64,000 nucleotides of DNA from an uncultured Gemmiger sp. (GCA_944386225.1 CALXAH010000003.1:62001-126000); one strand, 5' to 3'; positions 42,038 through 51,227 are shown, counted from the stretch's first letter. Program-made: numbers and translations. Notes: generated from the sequence alone by a model not told the origin.

Positions 42038-42952
42038 TCATACGGCGCGGAATCCCTTGCCCATGGTTTCGCTGGTGTTGACGATGGTGATAAAGGCGCC
42101 CGGATCGATCCGGCGGATATAGTTGCGCAGAGCCACCGCCTGGGCGCGGGTAAGCACGGTGGTGAGCTCTTCAACCTCCCGGTGGGTGTAAGCCCCGTAG
42201 GCGGTGTGCACCGTGGCGCTGCGGTGGAGTTTTTCCAGGATGAACACCCGGATGGCCTCCGCCTCCTTGCTGACGATGGTGACCTTCTTGCGCTGGTTGA
42301 TGCCGTCGATGACGCCGTCCACCACAAAGGCCCTGGCCAGCAGGCCCAGCACGCAGTACAGGCCGATGCGGATCCCGAACAGGCTGCCCGCCCAGACGGT
42401 GATCAGGAAGTCGCTGAGCAGCAGCGCCCGGCCGATCTCCAGGCTGGTTTTCTGGGCCAGGATCATGGCCACAATGTCGGTGCCGCCGGTGGACGCGCCC
42501 AGATTGAACACGATGGCGCTGCCCGCCGCGGGCAGGATCACCGCGTAGCACAGCTCCAGCATGGTGTCCTGGGTGAAAGCGGACTGCATGGGCCAGAGCA
42601 CATCCAGCAGGCTGATATAGGCGCTGAGGGCAAAGCTGGAATAGATGGTGCTGCCGATGGCCTTGCGGCCCAGAAAGATCAGCCCGATCACCACCAGCAG
42701 GCCGTTGATGACAAACATCATGCCGCCCACGTTGGTGCCCGGCAGGATGTCGGCCAGGATGATGGACAGGCCGGTGGTGCCGCCGATGGCAAAGTGGTTG
42801 GGAGACTTGAAGAAATGCGTCCCGGCCGCGGTGAGCAGCAACCCCAGGTTCAGCAGGGCAAACCAGCGCAGGCTGCCGGGCGAGAAAGCGTGCCGCAGCA
42901 GCGCGGCCGTATCGACGCGGGGGCTGCGCCCCGCCTGTTCCTTTTCTTCCAT
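42038..42952 (-). CDS. YitT family membrane protein
   Basis: A 304-residue protein with a hydrophilic N-terminus, about six membrane helices (residues 30-215) with NHFAIGGTTGLSIIL and GASTGGTDIVAMIL as the two internal repeats of the YitT domain, and a C-terminal DUF2179 regulatory domain (about 225-300). Function in the family is poorly known; small-molecule export has been suggested for relatives. It lies 20 bases after glnS. Confidence 0.85.
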   Translation of the reverse strand: MEEKEQAGRSPRVDTAALLRHAFSPGSLRWFALLNLGLLLTAAGTHFFKSPNHFAIGGTTGLSIILADILPGTNVGGMMFVINGLLVVIGLIFLGRKAIGSTIYSSFALSAYISLLDVLWPMQSAFTQDTMLELCYAVILPAAGSAIVFNLGASTGGTDIVAMILAQKTSLEIGRALLLSDFLITVWAGSLFGIRIGLYCVLGLLARAFVVDGVIDGINQRKKVTIVSKEAEAIRVFILEKLHRSATVHTAYGAYTHREVEELTTVLTRAQAVALRNYIRRIDPGAFITIVNTSETMGKGFRAV

Positions 42953-42972
42953 AGCGATCGTCCGGCTCCTCT

Positions 42973-44637
42973 TTACAGGGTCTTGCTGAAGCTGTCCTTC
43001 AGGGTTACGATCCGGTTCCATACGCCCTCGTTGCGGCTGTCCGGGGTGAAGTAGCCCATACGCACGAACTGGAACCGGTCGCCGGGCTTGGCTTCGGCCA
43101 GGCTGGCCTCCAGCTTGGCGTTGGGCAGCTCGGTGACGCTGTCCCGATTCAGGTAATCCTGATAGCCCGCGCCCTCCGGCAGATCGCCCATGTTCTCCAG
43201 GGTGAACAGGTTGTCGTACAGGCGCACCCTGGCGTCCACCGCGTGGCGGCGGCTCACCCAGTGGATGGTGCCCTTGACCTTGCGGCCGTCCACGGGATTG
43301 CCGTTGCCGGTCTCCAGGTCGGCGGTGCAGCGCAGTTCGGTCACGTTGCCCGCCTCATCGCAGAGCACCTCGTCGCAGCGCACGATGTAGGCGCCCATGA
43401 GCCGTACCTCGCCGCCGGGCTTGAGCCGCTGGAACTTGGGCGGCGGCACCTGGGCAAAGTCGGCCCGCTCGATCCACAACTCCCCGCAGAAGGCAACCTT
43501 GCGGGTGGTGGTGTCGCCAGCTTCCCGGTTGGGGTTGTTGGGGATGTCAAAATACTCCACCTTGTCGGCGGGGTAGTTGGTGATGGTCAGCTTGATGGGA
43601 TCGGTGACCGCCATCCGCCGGGGAGCGGACAGCTCCATCTCGGTGCGCACGCACCAGTCCAGCAGGCGGTTGTCCACCAGGCTGTAGTTCTTGGCCACGC
43701 CCGCCTTCTGCACAAAGGTGAAGATGCTGGACGGGCTGTAGCCCCGGCGGCGCAGGCCGCAGAGGGTGGGCATGCGGGGGTCGTCCCAGCCGTCCACGAT
43801 GCCCTGCTCCACCAGTTCGCGCAGGTAGCGCTTGCTCATGACGGTGTGGGTCACGTTCAGGCGGGCAAACTCGCGCTGGATGGGATAGGGCCCCAGATCC
43901 AGGTTGTTGATGACCCACTCGTACAGGGGACGGTGGTTCTCAAACTCGATGCTGCACATGGAGTGGGTGATGCCCTCCAGCGCGTCCTGGATGGGATGGG
44001 CAAAGTCGTACAGGGGGTAGATGCACCACTTGTCCCCCTGGCGGTGATGGCTCACGTGCTTGATCCGGTAGATGGCCGGGTCGCGCAGGTTCATGTTGGG
44101 GCTGGCCAGGTCGATCTTGGCGCGCAGGGTCTTTTCCCCGTCCGCAAACTCGCCCGCCCGCATCCGGCGGAACAGGTCCAGGTTCTCCTCCGGGGTGCGG
44201 TCCCGGTAGGGGCTGGGACGGCTGGGCTTGCCCGCGTCCTGGCCCCGGTACTCCTGCATCTCCTCGCGGGTCAGGTCGTCCACGTAGGCCTTGCCGTCCA
44301 GGATCAGCTTTTCCGCGTACTCGTAGCACTTGTCAAAATAGTCGCTGCCGTAGAAGATGCCCCCGTTGGGCACCGCGCCCAGCCACTCCAGGTCCTCCCG
44401 GATGCTGTTCACATACTCCTCGTCCTCCCGCACCGGGTTGGTGTCGTCGAACCGCAGGTTGAACTTGCCGCCGTACTGGTTGGCGATGCCCCAGTTGATC
44501 CAGATGGCCTTGGCGCTGCCGATGTGCAGGTAGCCGTTGGGCTCCGGCGGGAACCGGGTGTGTATCTCTTTGACCCGGCCCTCGGCCAGGTCGGCGTCGA
44601 TGATTTCGGTCAGAAAATTGTTCATTCTTTCAGCCAT
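42973..44637 (-). CDS. glnS: Glutaminyl-tRNA synthetase
   Basis: The 554-residue class I synthetase has PNGYLHIGSAKA (HIGH motif, 38-41) and VMSKR (KMSKS motif), a catalytic core typical of GlnRS (RFDDTNPVREDEEYV) and a C-terminal beta-barrel anticodon-binding region. It charges tRNA-Gln directly, so glutamine tRNA need not depend on the GatCAB route common in Firmicutes. It opens the operon glnS-YitT-HD, with TTGAGGAGCG before the ATG. Confidence 0.95.
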   Translation of the reverse strand: MAERMNNFLTEIIDADLAEGRVKEIHTRFPPEPNGYLHIGSAKAIWINWGIANQYGGKFNLRFDDTNPVREDEEYVNSIREDLEWLGAVPNGGIFYGSDYFDKCYEYAEKLILDGKAYVDDLTREEMQEYRGQDAGKPSRPSPYRDRTPEENLDLFRRMRAGEFADGEKTLRAKIDLASPNMNLRDPAIYRIKHVSHHRQGDKWCIYPLYDFAHPIQDALEGITHSMCSIEFENHRPLYEWVINNLDLGPYPIQREFARLNVTHTVMSKRYLRELVEQGIVDGWDDPRMPTLCGLRRRGYSPSSIFTFVQKAGVAKNYSLVDNRLLDWCVRTEMELSAPRRMAVTDPIKLTITNYPADKVEYFDIPNNPNREAGDTTTRKVAFCGELWIERADFAQVPPPKFQRLKPGGEVRLMGAYIVRCDEVLCDEAGNVTELRCTADLETGNGNPVDGRKVKGTIHWVSRRHAVDARVRLYDNLFTLENMGDLPEGAGYQDYLNRDSVTELPNAKLEASLAEAKPGDRFQFVRMGYFTPDSRNEGVWNRIVTLKDSFSKTL

Positions 44638-44675
44638 GTTTTTCGCTCCTCAATACCAGAGTGTCCTATCTTTGT

Positions 44676-44704
44676 ACGATACCACATTCCGCGCGGTTTT
44701 TCAA
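44676..44704 (-). promoter_or_regulatory. glnS promoter
   Basis: Minus strand: TTGAAA (44699-44704), 17-bp spacer, TATCGT (44676-44681). Confidence 0.65.
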
Positions 44705-44742
44705 TGGCGGCGGCGCAATTGCGGCGGTTTTGTGCCCATCCG

Positions 44743-44771
44743 TAGACAGCCGGGCCCGGTTGCGGTATACT
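44743..44771 (+). promoter_or_regulatory. Promoter of YhhN-like gene
   Basis: TAGACA (44743-44748), 17-bp spacer, TATACT (44766-44771), divergent from glnS. Confidence 0.65.
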
Positions 44772-44814
44772 GGAAACAGAAACGGCCCCCGGTCGGAAAG
44801 GAACCTTCTGGAAT

Positions 44815-45486
44815 ATGGTCATTTTCTGTATCGTTCTTTCGCTGGCCCTGCTGGCGCTGCTGCTGCGCATTGCCTACAGCCGGCAGCATTTCCACCTGTA
44901 TCCGGCGGCCAAAACCGCCGCCAGCCTGGGGTTTGTGGCCACGGCCCTGGCCTGCCACGCCCAGAGCGGGGTGGACGGCGGCTATTTTGCCCTGCTGCTG
45001 GTCTGTCTGCTGGCCTGCCTGGCGGGGGACGTGCTGCTGGGTGTGGCCAACCTGCACGCGGGCTTTTTCAGCCGGTTTTTCCTGGCGGGCACGGTGGCGT
45101 TCATGGGGGCGCACGCGGGGTTCTGCGTGCTGTTTGCCCGCGCGCCGGGGGTGCGGCTGCGGCCGATCCTGGCGCTGCCCGCGCTGGTGGCGGGGGCGGC
45201 GGCCCTGTGCATCCGGGACAAGCGACGGTTCAAGCTGAAAAAGCTGGCCCCGGCGGCCTTTGTCTACGCGCTGTGCGTGGGGCTGATGACCAGCCTGGCC
45301 CTGGCGGGCTGGCTGGGTGCGCCCGGTACCCGCAGCGCCCTGACCGCGGCGGGCGCGGTGCTGTTTTTTGCCTCCGACGCGCTGCTGCTGTTCCTTTATT
45401 TTTACCACAAAAAGCGGGGCTGGCTGCGGGCCGCCAATCTGCTGACCTATTATATAGGGATGCTGTGCCTGGCGCTGACCGCCTGA
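44815..45486 (+). CDS. YhhN/TMEM86-like membrane protein (lysoplasmalogenase family)
   Basis: The 223-residue protein has seven to eight membrane helices and the conserved YhhN features: AAKTAASLGFVATAL, CLAGDVLLG with the family aspartate and ASDALLLF near the end. Animal relatives hydrolyse lysoplasmalogen; bacterial roles are unclear. Many anaerobic Clostridia make plasmalogens, so a lipid role is plausible. GAAAGGAAC precedes the ATG. It shares a transcript with the isomerase gene 25 bases downstream. Confidence 0.78.
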   Translation: MVIFCIVLSLALLALLLRIAYSRQHFHLYPAAKTAASLGFVATALACHAQSGVDGGYFALLLVCLLACLAGDVLLGVANLHAGFFSRFFLAGTVAFMGAHAGFCVLFARAPGVRLRPILALPALVAGAAALCIRDKRRFKLKKLAPAAFVYALCVGLMTSLALAGWLGAPGTRSALTAAGAVLFFASDALLLFLYFYHKKRGWLRAANLLTYYIGMLCLALTA

Positions 45487-45511
45487 CCGCCGCGGCGAAA
45501 GGAGATAGACT

Positions 45512-45973
45512 ATGAAGATCGTGATCGGCAACGACCATGTTGCCATCGAAATGAAGCAGGCCCTGCAGGCCTGGCTGGAGGAAAAGGGCCACACGGTGGT
45601 GAACATCGGGGTGGACGCGCCCCCCTGCGACTATCCGGTGATCGGCTACCGGGGCGCGAAGATGGTGGCCGACGGCCAGGCGGATTTTGCGGTGCTGATC
45701 TGCGGCACGGGTCTGGGCATCGGCATGGCCGCCGCCAAGGTGAAGGGCGTGCGGGTGTGCACCTGCAGCGAGCCCTACTCCGCCAAGATGGCCCGCTGCC
45801 ACAACAACGCCAACGTGCTGACCTTCGGCGCGCGGGTGATCGGCATCGAGATGGCCAAGATGATCCTGGAAAGCTGGCTGGACGCGGAATTTGAAGGCGG
45901 CCGCCACGCCCGCCGGGTGGCCATGCTGGAGGAGATCGACCAGACCGGTCACCTGGCCGCGGCGGAAGAATAA
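45512..45973 (+). CDS. rpiB: RpiB/LacAB family sugar-phosphate isomerase
   Basis: A 153-residue isomerase: IGNDHVAIEMK (Asp8, His9) and the CGTGLGIGMAA anion-binding loop with the catalytic cysteine are typical of RpiB. The usual reaction is ribose 5-phosphate to ribulose 5-phosphate. LacA/LacB (galactose 6-phosphate) share the fold, but those act as a two-gene pair and only one gene is present. Ribose 5-phosphate from PsuG could feed it. GAAAGGAG precedes the ATG. Confidence 0.82.
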   Translation: MKIVIGNDHVAIEMKQALQAWLEEKGHTVVNIGVDAPPCDYPVIGYRGAKMVADGQADFAVLICGTGLGIGMAAAKVKGVRVCTCSEPYSAKMARCHNNANVLTFGARVIGIEMAKMILESWLDAEFEGGRHARRVAMLEEIDQTGHLAAAEE

Positions 45974-46025
45974 GCCGGAAAAAGGGGTATTTTTTCCTTT
46001 TTGGCGGTTTGTAAAGCAAAATGGG

Positions 46026-46054
46026 TTGACAAGCGGCGAAAAATGTGATACAAC
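46026..46054 (+). promoter_or_regulatory. Promoter of lysine riboswitch transcript
   Basis: TTGACA (46026-46031), 17-bp spacer, TACAAC (46049-46054). Confidence 0.6.
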
Positions 46055-46107
46055 CGCCCTAGTACGACAAGAAAAGACGCCGCCTGCCGTTTGACGGGCG
46101 GGCTGAC

Positions 46108-46357
46108 AGATTGGTAGAGGCGCAGGGCTCATGAGTAGCCTGCGGCACCGGCCCGGCAAGGCCGCCGCTGGGGAAAGGGATCCCCGCCGAAGAAAACGGA
46201 GGCTTGCCGGCCGCCGTGTTCTGGGCCGTCGCAGAAGATGCGCCGGACTGTCACGAACCCTTCGTGGAGCGCTATCATCGGTCCGGTACGGTACTCTGTA
46301 TGCCTGTGCCGCCGTGCGCGCGTTCCCCGGACGGGGGATGCCCGCACGGCGTTTTTT
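46108..46357 (+). promoter_or_regulatory. Lysine riboswitch (L-box)
   Basis: The leader carries the conserved lysine-riboswitch core: GGTAGAGGCGC, TGAGTAGCCTGCG, GGGGAAAGGGATCCCC-GCCGAAG, ACTGTCA and GGAGCGCTATC (46110-46277). An expression platform follows: GCCGTGCG (46311-46318) pairs with CGCACGGC (46343-46350) around an inner CCCC/GGGG hairpin, then TTTTTT. Lysine binding would favour the terminator and shut off the transporter gene. It fills the 426-base gap before the next gene. Confidence 0.92.
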
Positions 46358-46399
46358 GTTTCTCAACTCACGCACAAGGTTTTGAAAGGGGTATCTCGG

Positions 46400-48016
46400 A
46401 TGAAGCAACTTCGCAAGCCGGCGTTTGCGGCGCTGGCCGTGCTGGCCGCGGCGCTGGTGCTCTGTCCCGCCGTGTTCGCCGCCGGTGAGGCGGCCGCGGA
46501 CGGCCAGCCCGCTCTGTACGCCACTGTCTGGTCGCTGGTGCCGCCGCTGGTGGCCATCGTGCTGGCCCTGATCACCAAGGAGGCCTACAGCAGCCTGTTT
46601 ATCGGCATCCTGGTGGGCGGGCTGTTCTACTCGAACTTCCAGTTTGAGGGCACCGTGCTGCACATCTTTGAGGGCGGCATGATGTCGGTGCTCAGCAGCA
46701 CCTCCAACGTGGGCATCCTGATCTTTCTGGTGATCCTGGGCGCCATGGTCTGCATGATGAACAAGGCGGGCGGCTCGGCGGCCTTCGGCAAGTGGGCCTC
46801 CACCCGCATCCGCACCCGGGTGGGCGCGCAGCTGGCCACCATCGCCCTGGGTGTGCTGATCTTTGTGGACGACTACTTCAACTGCCTGACGGTGGGCAGC
46901 GTGATGCGCCCGGTGACCGACAAGCACCAGATCTCCCGGGCCAAGCTGGCCTACCTGATCGACGCCACCGCCGCGCCGGTGTGCATCATCGCCCCCATCT
47001 CCAGCTGGGCCGCCGCGGTGACCGGCTTTGTGGAGGGCGCCAACGGTCTGGAACTGTTCATCCAGGCCATCCCCTACAACTTCTACGCCCTGCTGACCAT
47101 TCTGATGATGCTGGGTCTGGCGGTGCTGAACACCGACTACGGCCCCATGGCCCGCCACGAATGGAACGCCCGCAAGGGTGACCTGTTCACCAGCGGCGAG
47201 CATCAGGAGGACGAGACCGGCTCCGTTTTCTCCAAGGGCGGCGTGGCCGACCTGGTGCTGCCGGTGCTGGTGCTGATCGTCTGCTGCATCATCGGCATGA
47301 TCTACACCGGCGGGTTCTTCTCCGGCACCGATTTTGTCACCGCCTTCTCCCAGAGCAACGCCAGCCTGGGCCTGGTGCTGGGCAGCGTGTTTGCGCTGGT
47401 GTTCGCCATTGTGTTCTACGCGGTGCGCCGGGTGCTGAACTTTAAAGCCTGCATGGAGTGCCTGCCGGAGGGCTTCAAGGCGATGGTGCCCGCCATCCTG
47501 ATCCTGACCTTTGCCTGGACCCTGAAGGCCATGACCGACAGCCTGGGCGCGGACGTGTTCGTGGACGCCCTGGTGCGCCAGAGCACCGGCGCGATGGTCA
47601 GCCTGCTGCCTGCGGTGATCTTCCTGGTGGGCTGCGGCCTGGCCTTTGCCACCGGCACCAGCTGGGGCACCTTCGGCATCCTGATCCCCATCGTGGTGGA
47701 GGCCTTCTCCGAGACCGACCCGGGCCTGATGATCATCGCCATCTCCGCCTGCATGGCGGGCGCTGTGTGCGGCGACCACTGCAGCCCCATCTCGGATACC
47801 ACCATTATGGCCAGCGCGGGCGCCCGGTGCGACCATGTGAACCATGTGTCCACCCAGCTGCCCTACGCCATGACGGTGGCGGCCATCAGCTTTGTGACTT
47901 ACATCCTGGCCGGTTTTGTGCGCAGCCCCTGGATCTGCCTGCCGGTGGGCGCGGTGCTGGTGATCGGCGTGCTGCTGATCTCCCGCCGCGCGGACAAAAA
48001 GCGCGCCGCGCAGTAA
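46400..48016 (+). CDS. NhaC-type transporter under lysine control (probable lysine uptake)
   Basis: The 538-residue membrane protein has a signal-like N-terminus and about 12 helices of the NhaC antiporter family (VDDYFNCLTVGSVMRPVTD, GTSWGTFGILIPIV, SACMAGAVCGDHCSPISDTTI). NhaC proteins exchange sodium and protons, but members downstream of lysine riboswitches have been assigned as lysine transporters (LysW type). The riboswitch immediately ahead supports lysine as substrate here. GAAAGGGG precedes ATG 46400. Transport activity is inferred from regulation, not from substrate-site residues. Confidence 0.85.
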   Translation: MKQLRKPAFAALAVLAAALVLCPAVFAAGEAAADGQPALYATVWSLVPPLVAIVLALITKEAYSSLFIGILVGGLFYSNFQFEGTVLHIFEGGMMSVLSSTSNVGILIFLVILGAMVCMMNKAGGSAAFGKWASTRIRTRVGAQLATIALGVLIFVDDYFNCLTVGSVMRPVTDKHQISRAKLAYLIDATAAPVCIIAPISSWAAAVTGFVEGANGLELFIQAIPYNFYALLTILMMLGLAVLNTDYGPMARHEWNARKGDLFTSGEHQEDETGSVFSKGGVADLVLPVLVLIVCCIIGMIYTGGFFSGTDFVTAFSQSNASLGLVLGSVFALVFAIVFYAVRRVLNFKACMECLPEGFKAMVPAILILTFAWTLKAMTDSLGADVFVDALVRQSTGAMVSLLPAVIFLVGCGLAFATGTSWGTFGILIPIVVEAFSETDPGLMIIAISACMAGAVCGDHCSPISDTTIMASAGARCDHVNHVSTQLPYAMTVAAISFVTYILAGFVRSPWICLPVGAVLVIGVLLISRRADKKRAAQ

Positions 48017-48030
48017 CCCTGATACGACGC

Positions 48031-48067
48031 ATCCCCGCTCTCTTTCCCGGGAGCGGGGATTTTTTTG
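48031..48067 (+). terminator. Terminator of the NhaC-type transporter gene
   Basis: ATCCCCGCTC (48031-48040) pairs with GAGCGGGGAT (48051-48060), followed by TTTTTTT. Confidence 0.88.
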
Positions 48068-48149
48068 CGTTTTTTGTCCCCGATCCGCCAAACCGCACGA
48101 ACTCTGTAACGGGTAAACACCCAAAATCTGCAAATGAGGAGAGAATCGT

Positions 48150-48677
48150 ATGTTTTCTATCGTAATGCCCTACGTACTGACCCTGATCGGCGTGCTGGTG
48201 GGCGACGGCAACGACTTTATGGCCTTTGCGGTATTTTTCACCGTGATCGGCGTGGTGTGGACCTTCATCGCCGCCACGGTAAAGGAGTTCCGGGGCAAGG
48301 GGCTGCTGGCACTGGAGGCCGGGCACGCGGTGATCTGGCTGCTGTTCAACTTCAGCCCGGAGCTGCTGGGCAAGGCCATCGGCCTGGTGATCGCTTTGCC
48401 CATCGCGATTCTGGTGGGCGTTGTGGGGCTGAGCTTCTTCCGGGGTCTGAGCGAGGACGACTCCGCGCCCGCCATGCCCCGGCAGGAGGATGACCGCACC
48501 CCGCTGCAGCGGGTGCCCAACATCATCTACGACGGGGGCAACGTCCGCTGGCAGCTGGTAAACCGGGGCTATGACACCGCCACCTACGAGAGCGATGACG
48601 GCCGCCAGGTGGTGCTTCGCCACGCCGAGATGGGCCGTTCCGGTGCCAACACCAACGAGGGGTATTTCCACTGGTAA
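48150..48677 (+). CDS. Small membrane protein of unknown function
   Basis: A 175-residue protein with three to four membrane helices in the first 95 residues and a soluble C-terminal half (about 98-175) with a beta-rich RWQLVNRGYDTATYESDDGRQ stretch. I do not recognise a family. ATGAGGAGAG precedes the start. It stands alone between two terminators. The C-terminal part might be a small ligand or protein-binding domain. Confidence 0.65.
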   Translation: MFSIVMPYVLTLIGVLVGDGNDFMAFAVFFTVIGVVWTFIAATVKEFRGKGLLALEAGHAVIWLLFNFSPELLGKAIGLVIALPIAILVGVVGLSFFRGLSEDDSAPAMPRQEDDRTPLQRVPNIIYDGGNVRWQLVNRGYDTATYESDDGRQVVLRHAEMGRSGANTNEGYFHW

Positions 48678-48678
48678 A

Positions 48679-48717
48679 AAACCGGGCGCGCTGCACAAAC
48701 GGCAGCGCGCCCGGTTT
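48679..48717. terminator. Bidirectional terminator between membrane protein and coaX
   Basis: A perfect 16-bp stem (48679-48694 with 48702-48717) with AAA/TTT ends lies between convergent genes. Confidence 0.85.
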
Positions 48718-48731
48718 CTTTCGGTATGCCA

Positions 48732-49517
48732 TCAGCGGCGGCGGGGCTCCTCCTGGTTTTTGCGGTAGAGGATGAGCATGCCCTTAAGCAGCAAGGCGTC
48801 GTCCACCGTGATCTTCTTGCGGCAGAAGGGCACCACCAGCGGGGCCAGGCCCCCGGTGGCCACCACCGTGACCGGCTGGCCCAGTTCCGCCTCGATCCGG
48901 TCGATCAGGCCGTCCAGCAGGGCGGCGTTGCCGTGGATAAGGCCGCTTTTCATGCATTCGGCGGTGTTCTTGCCGATCAGACGGCGGGGCGGTTCCAGGT
49001 CAATGTTGGACAGCTGGGCCGCCCGGCTGACCAGCGAATCCAGCGACCCGCGCATTCCCGGCACGATCATGCCGCCGATGTAGTTTTTGTCCTTATCCAC
49101 CACCGACAGGGTGGTGGCGGTGCCCATGTCGATGACCACCAGCGGCACCGGATGCTCGTGGATGGCGGCCACCGCGTCCACCACCAGGTCGCTGCCCACC
49201 TGGGCGGGATTGTCCATCAGGATGTGCAGGCCGGTGCGCAGGCCGGGGCCCACCACCAGCGCCTGGCAGCCGGTGATCTTGTACACCGCCTCCCGCACGA
49301 TGCGGGTGATGGGCGGCACCACCGAGGAGATGATGGCCCCCTCCAGCCGGCGGGGTTCGATGTTGTACAGCTCCAGCACATTCTTGATGCTGATGGCGTA
49401 TTCCAGCACGGTGCGGCCCCGGTCGGTGGACAGGCGTTCCACAAAGGTCACGTCGTCCTCCCGCTCCAGGCAGCCCAGCACGATGTTGGTGTTTCCGATG
49501 TCAATGGCCAGGATCAT
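48732..49517 (-). CDS. coaX: Type III pantothenate kinase
   Basis: The 261-residue kinase of the ASKHA fold has LAIDIGNTN at the start (phosphate loop, Asp6), GPGLRTGLHI and IDMGTATTLS as the second phosphate loop. CoaX catalyses ATP-dependent phosphorylation of pantothenate, the first step to CoA, and is insensitive to CoA feedback. It follows an ECF S component by 13 bases, so uptake and activation of pantothenate are likely coupled. Confidence 0.95.
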   Translation of the reverse strand: MILAIDIGNTNIVLGCLEREDDVTFVERLSTDRGRTVLEYAISIKNVLELYNIEPRRLEGAIISSVVPPITRIVREAVYKITGCQALVVGPGLRTGLHILMDNPAQVGSDLVVDAVAAIHEHPVPLVVIDMGTATTLSVVDKDKNYIGGMIVPGMRGSLDSLVSRAAQLSNIDLEPPRRLIGKNTAECMKSGLIHGNAALLDGLIDRIEAELGQPVTVVATGGLAPLVVPFCRKKITVDDALLLKGMLILYRKNQEEPRRR

Positions 49518-49530
49518 GGGGTGTTCCTCC

Positions 49531-50199
49531 TTATCGTTTGGCCGGGCCGTTCACCCCGGCCCGCAGCAGCGCGCCTGCCACAAAGGCGGTAAGCACAGCG
49601 GCCACCAGCGCCTCGGGCACGCCGTTGATCCCGATGACCCCCAGGACCAGCCCGTAGACAAACTGGCCGGCCTTGTTCTGGGCGGCAGCCCAGGCATCGC
49701 CGAAGAACAGAAAGATGCCGTTCATCACCAGCAGGGTGTTGGTAAGCGCCCCCACAAAGCCCGCCAGCCCCAGGCTGAACAGCCGGCCGGTGCGGTTTTT
49801 GCCCAGACGGGGCTCCAGCAGCCTCCAGACCAGCCAGGGGGTGACCCCCACCAGGATCCGGGGCACAAAGCAGATGATCAGGCTGGCCCATCCGCCCTTG
49901 AAGGCGCCCGCCGAATAAAAGGGCGAGAACACAAAGCTGGTGGCGGTGGGATACAGGGTGTTGTTGATCAGGCTGGTAAGCCCGAACACCCCGCCCAGCA
50001 CCGCGCCCTTTTTGGGGCCCAGCAGGATGGAGCCGATGATCACGGGAATGTGAATGGTTGTGGCCTTGGTAAAGCCCAGCGGGATATACCCGATAAAGGG
50101 CAGAAAGGCCAGGGCAACGATCAGTGCAGCGAAAAGTGCTACCTGAACCATGTCCCGGGTGCCCGCGCCCGGGGTGCCGTACAGAGACTGCTTTTTCAT
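49531..50199 (-). CDS. ECF transporter S component, probably pantothenate
   Basis: A 222-residue membrane protein with six helices and the short GTRDMVQVALFAALIVAL opening of ECF substrate-binding components. The neighbouring coaX suggests pantothenate (PanT role); the sequence alone does not fix the vitamin. No EcfA or EcfT gene is here, so it would use a shared energising module. ATG 50199 follows AAAGGAG. A promoter (50277-50305) drives both genes. Confidence 0.8.
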   Translation of the reverse strand: MKKQSLYGTPGAGTRDMVQVALFAALIVALAFLPFIGYIPLGFTKATTIHIPVIIGSILLGPKKGAVLGGVFGLTSLINNTLYPTATSFVFSPFYSAGAFKGGWASLIICFVPRILVGVTPWLVWRLLEPRLGKNRTGRLFSLGLAGFVGALTNTLLVMNGIFLFFGDAWAAAQNKAGQFVYGLVLGVIGINGVPEALVAAVLTAFVAGALLRAGVNGPAKR

Positions 50200-50276
50200 A
50201 GATATTCTCCTTTTTTGCGCGCCGCACAGAACGGCGCCGGTGTTATTGTTCCCCTGAGGGGATACAGTACAGGGCC

Positions 50277-50305
50277 AGTATACCACCCGGCAGCGCGGAA
50301 TGCAA
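50277..50305 (-). promoter_or_regulatory. Promoter of ECF S component-coaX
   Basis: Minus strand: TTGCAT (50300-50305), 17-bp spacer, TATACT (50277-50282). Confidence 0.75.
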
Positions 50306-50311
50306 ACGAAA

Positions 50312-50335
50312 AAACCGGCCCCACCGGGCCGGTTT
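50312..50335 (-). terminator. Terminator of the EamA transporter gene
   Basis: AAACCGGCCC (50312-50321) pairs with GGGCCGGTTT (50326-50335); on the minus strand it runs into TTTTTTCG just before the next promoter. Confidence 0.8.
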
Positions 50336-50345
50336 CACTCTCATT

Positions 50346-51227
50346 TCAGGCAGAGGCTTCCGCCTGCCGGGCGGGCAGCTGGGCCAGCAGAATGCCGCCG
50401 AACATCAGCGCACAGCCCGCCAGTTCCCGCAGGCTCATGCTCTGGTGCAGCAGCACCCAGCCCGCCAGCACGCTGAACACGCTTTCCAGGCTCAGCAGCA
50501 GGCTGGCCACGGTGGGATCCATGCCTTTCTGGCCCACCACCTGCAGGGTGTACCCCACCCCGCTGGACAAAACGCCCGCGTAGAGCACCGGGGCCCAGGC
50601 GGCGGTGAGGGCGGGCCAGCTGGGCTGCTCGAACAGCAGCATCCCCACGGCGGACACCGCCGCGGCCACAAAGAACTGGATACAGCTCAGCCGCACCCCG
50701 TCCACCAGGGGGCTGAACCGGTCGATGATCAGGATATGCACCGCAAACAGAACGCTGCAGCCCAGCACCAGCAGATCCCCCAGGCCCAGCCGCAGGCTGC
50801 CCTCCATGCACAGCAGGTACAGCCCGGCCACCGCCAGCACCACACTGCCCCAGATCCGCCCGGCGGGCTTGCGGCCCACCAGCATCCCCAGCAGCGGCAC
50901 CATTACAATATACAGGGCGGTGATGAACCCGGCTTTGCCCACGGTGGTGTACTTGACCCCGAACTGCTGGGCGGTGGCCGCCGCCCCCAGCGCCAGGCCG
51001 CAGAGCACACCGCCCTTCAGCAGGGTGCGGCGGGCGGCCGGGCTTTTGTCCGGCGTACGGCGGCTCAGCCGGTCCAGCAGCGGGATGGCCGGCAGCAGCA
51101 CCAGCCCCCCGATCAGGAACCGGGCCATATTAAAGGTAAAGGGCCCCAGATGGTCCATGCCCACACTCTGGGCCACAAAGGCCGCCCCCCAGATCAGGGC
51201 GGTCAGAAGCAGAATCAGCGAATGCAC
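50346..51227 (-). CDS. EamA/DMT family transporter
   Basis: A 293-residue protein with ten membrane helices in two EamA repeats (about 3-135 and 148-285). Typical marks are IWGAAFVAQSVGMDHLGPF in the first and the second-repeat SSGVGYTLQVVGQKG. DMT exporters move amino acids or other metabolites out of the cell; substrate is unknown. AGGAGGAAAGTAACC precedes the ATG. It has its own promoter and terminator. Confidence 0.88.
   Translation of the reverse strand: MHSLILLLTALIWGAAFVAQSVGMDHLGPFTFNMARFLIGGLVLLPAIPLLDRLSRRTPDKSPAARRTLLKGGVLCGLALGAAATAQQFGVKYTTVGKAGFITALYIVMVPLLGMLVGRKPAGRIWGSVVLAVAGLYLLCMEGSLRLGLGDLLVLGCSVLFAVHILIIDRFSPLVDGVRLSCIQFFVAAAVSAVGMLLFEQPSWPALTAAWAPVLYAGVLSSGVGYTLQVVGQKGMDPTVASLLLSLESVFSVLAGWVLLHQSMSLRELAGCALMFGGILLAQLPARQAEASA

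Noticed and set aside
45512..45973. LacA/LacB galactose-6-phosphate isomerase
   Set aside because: Those enzymes need two paired genes and a tagatose pathway; only one RpiB-type gene is present.
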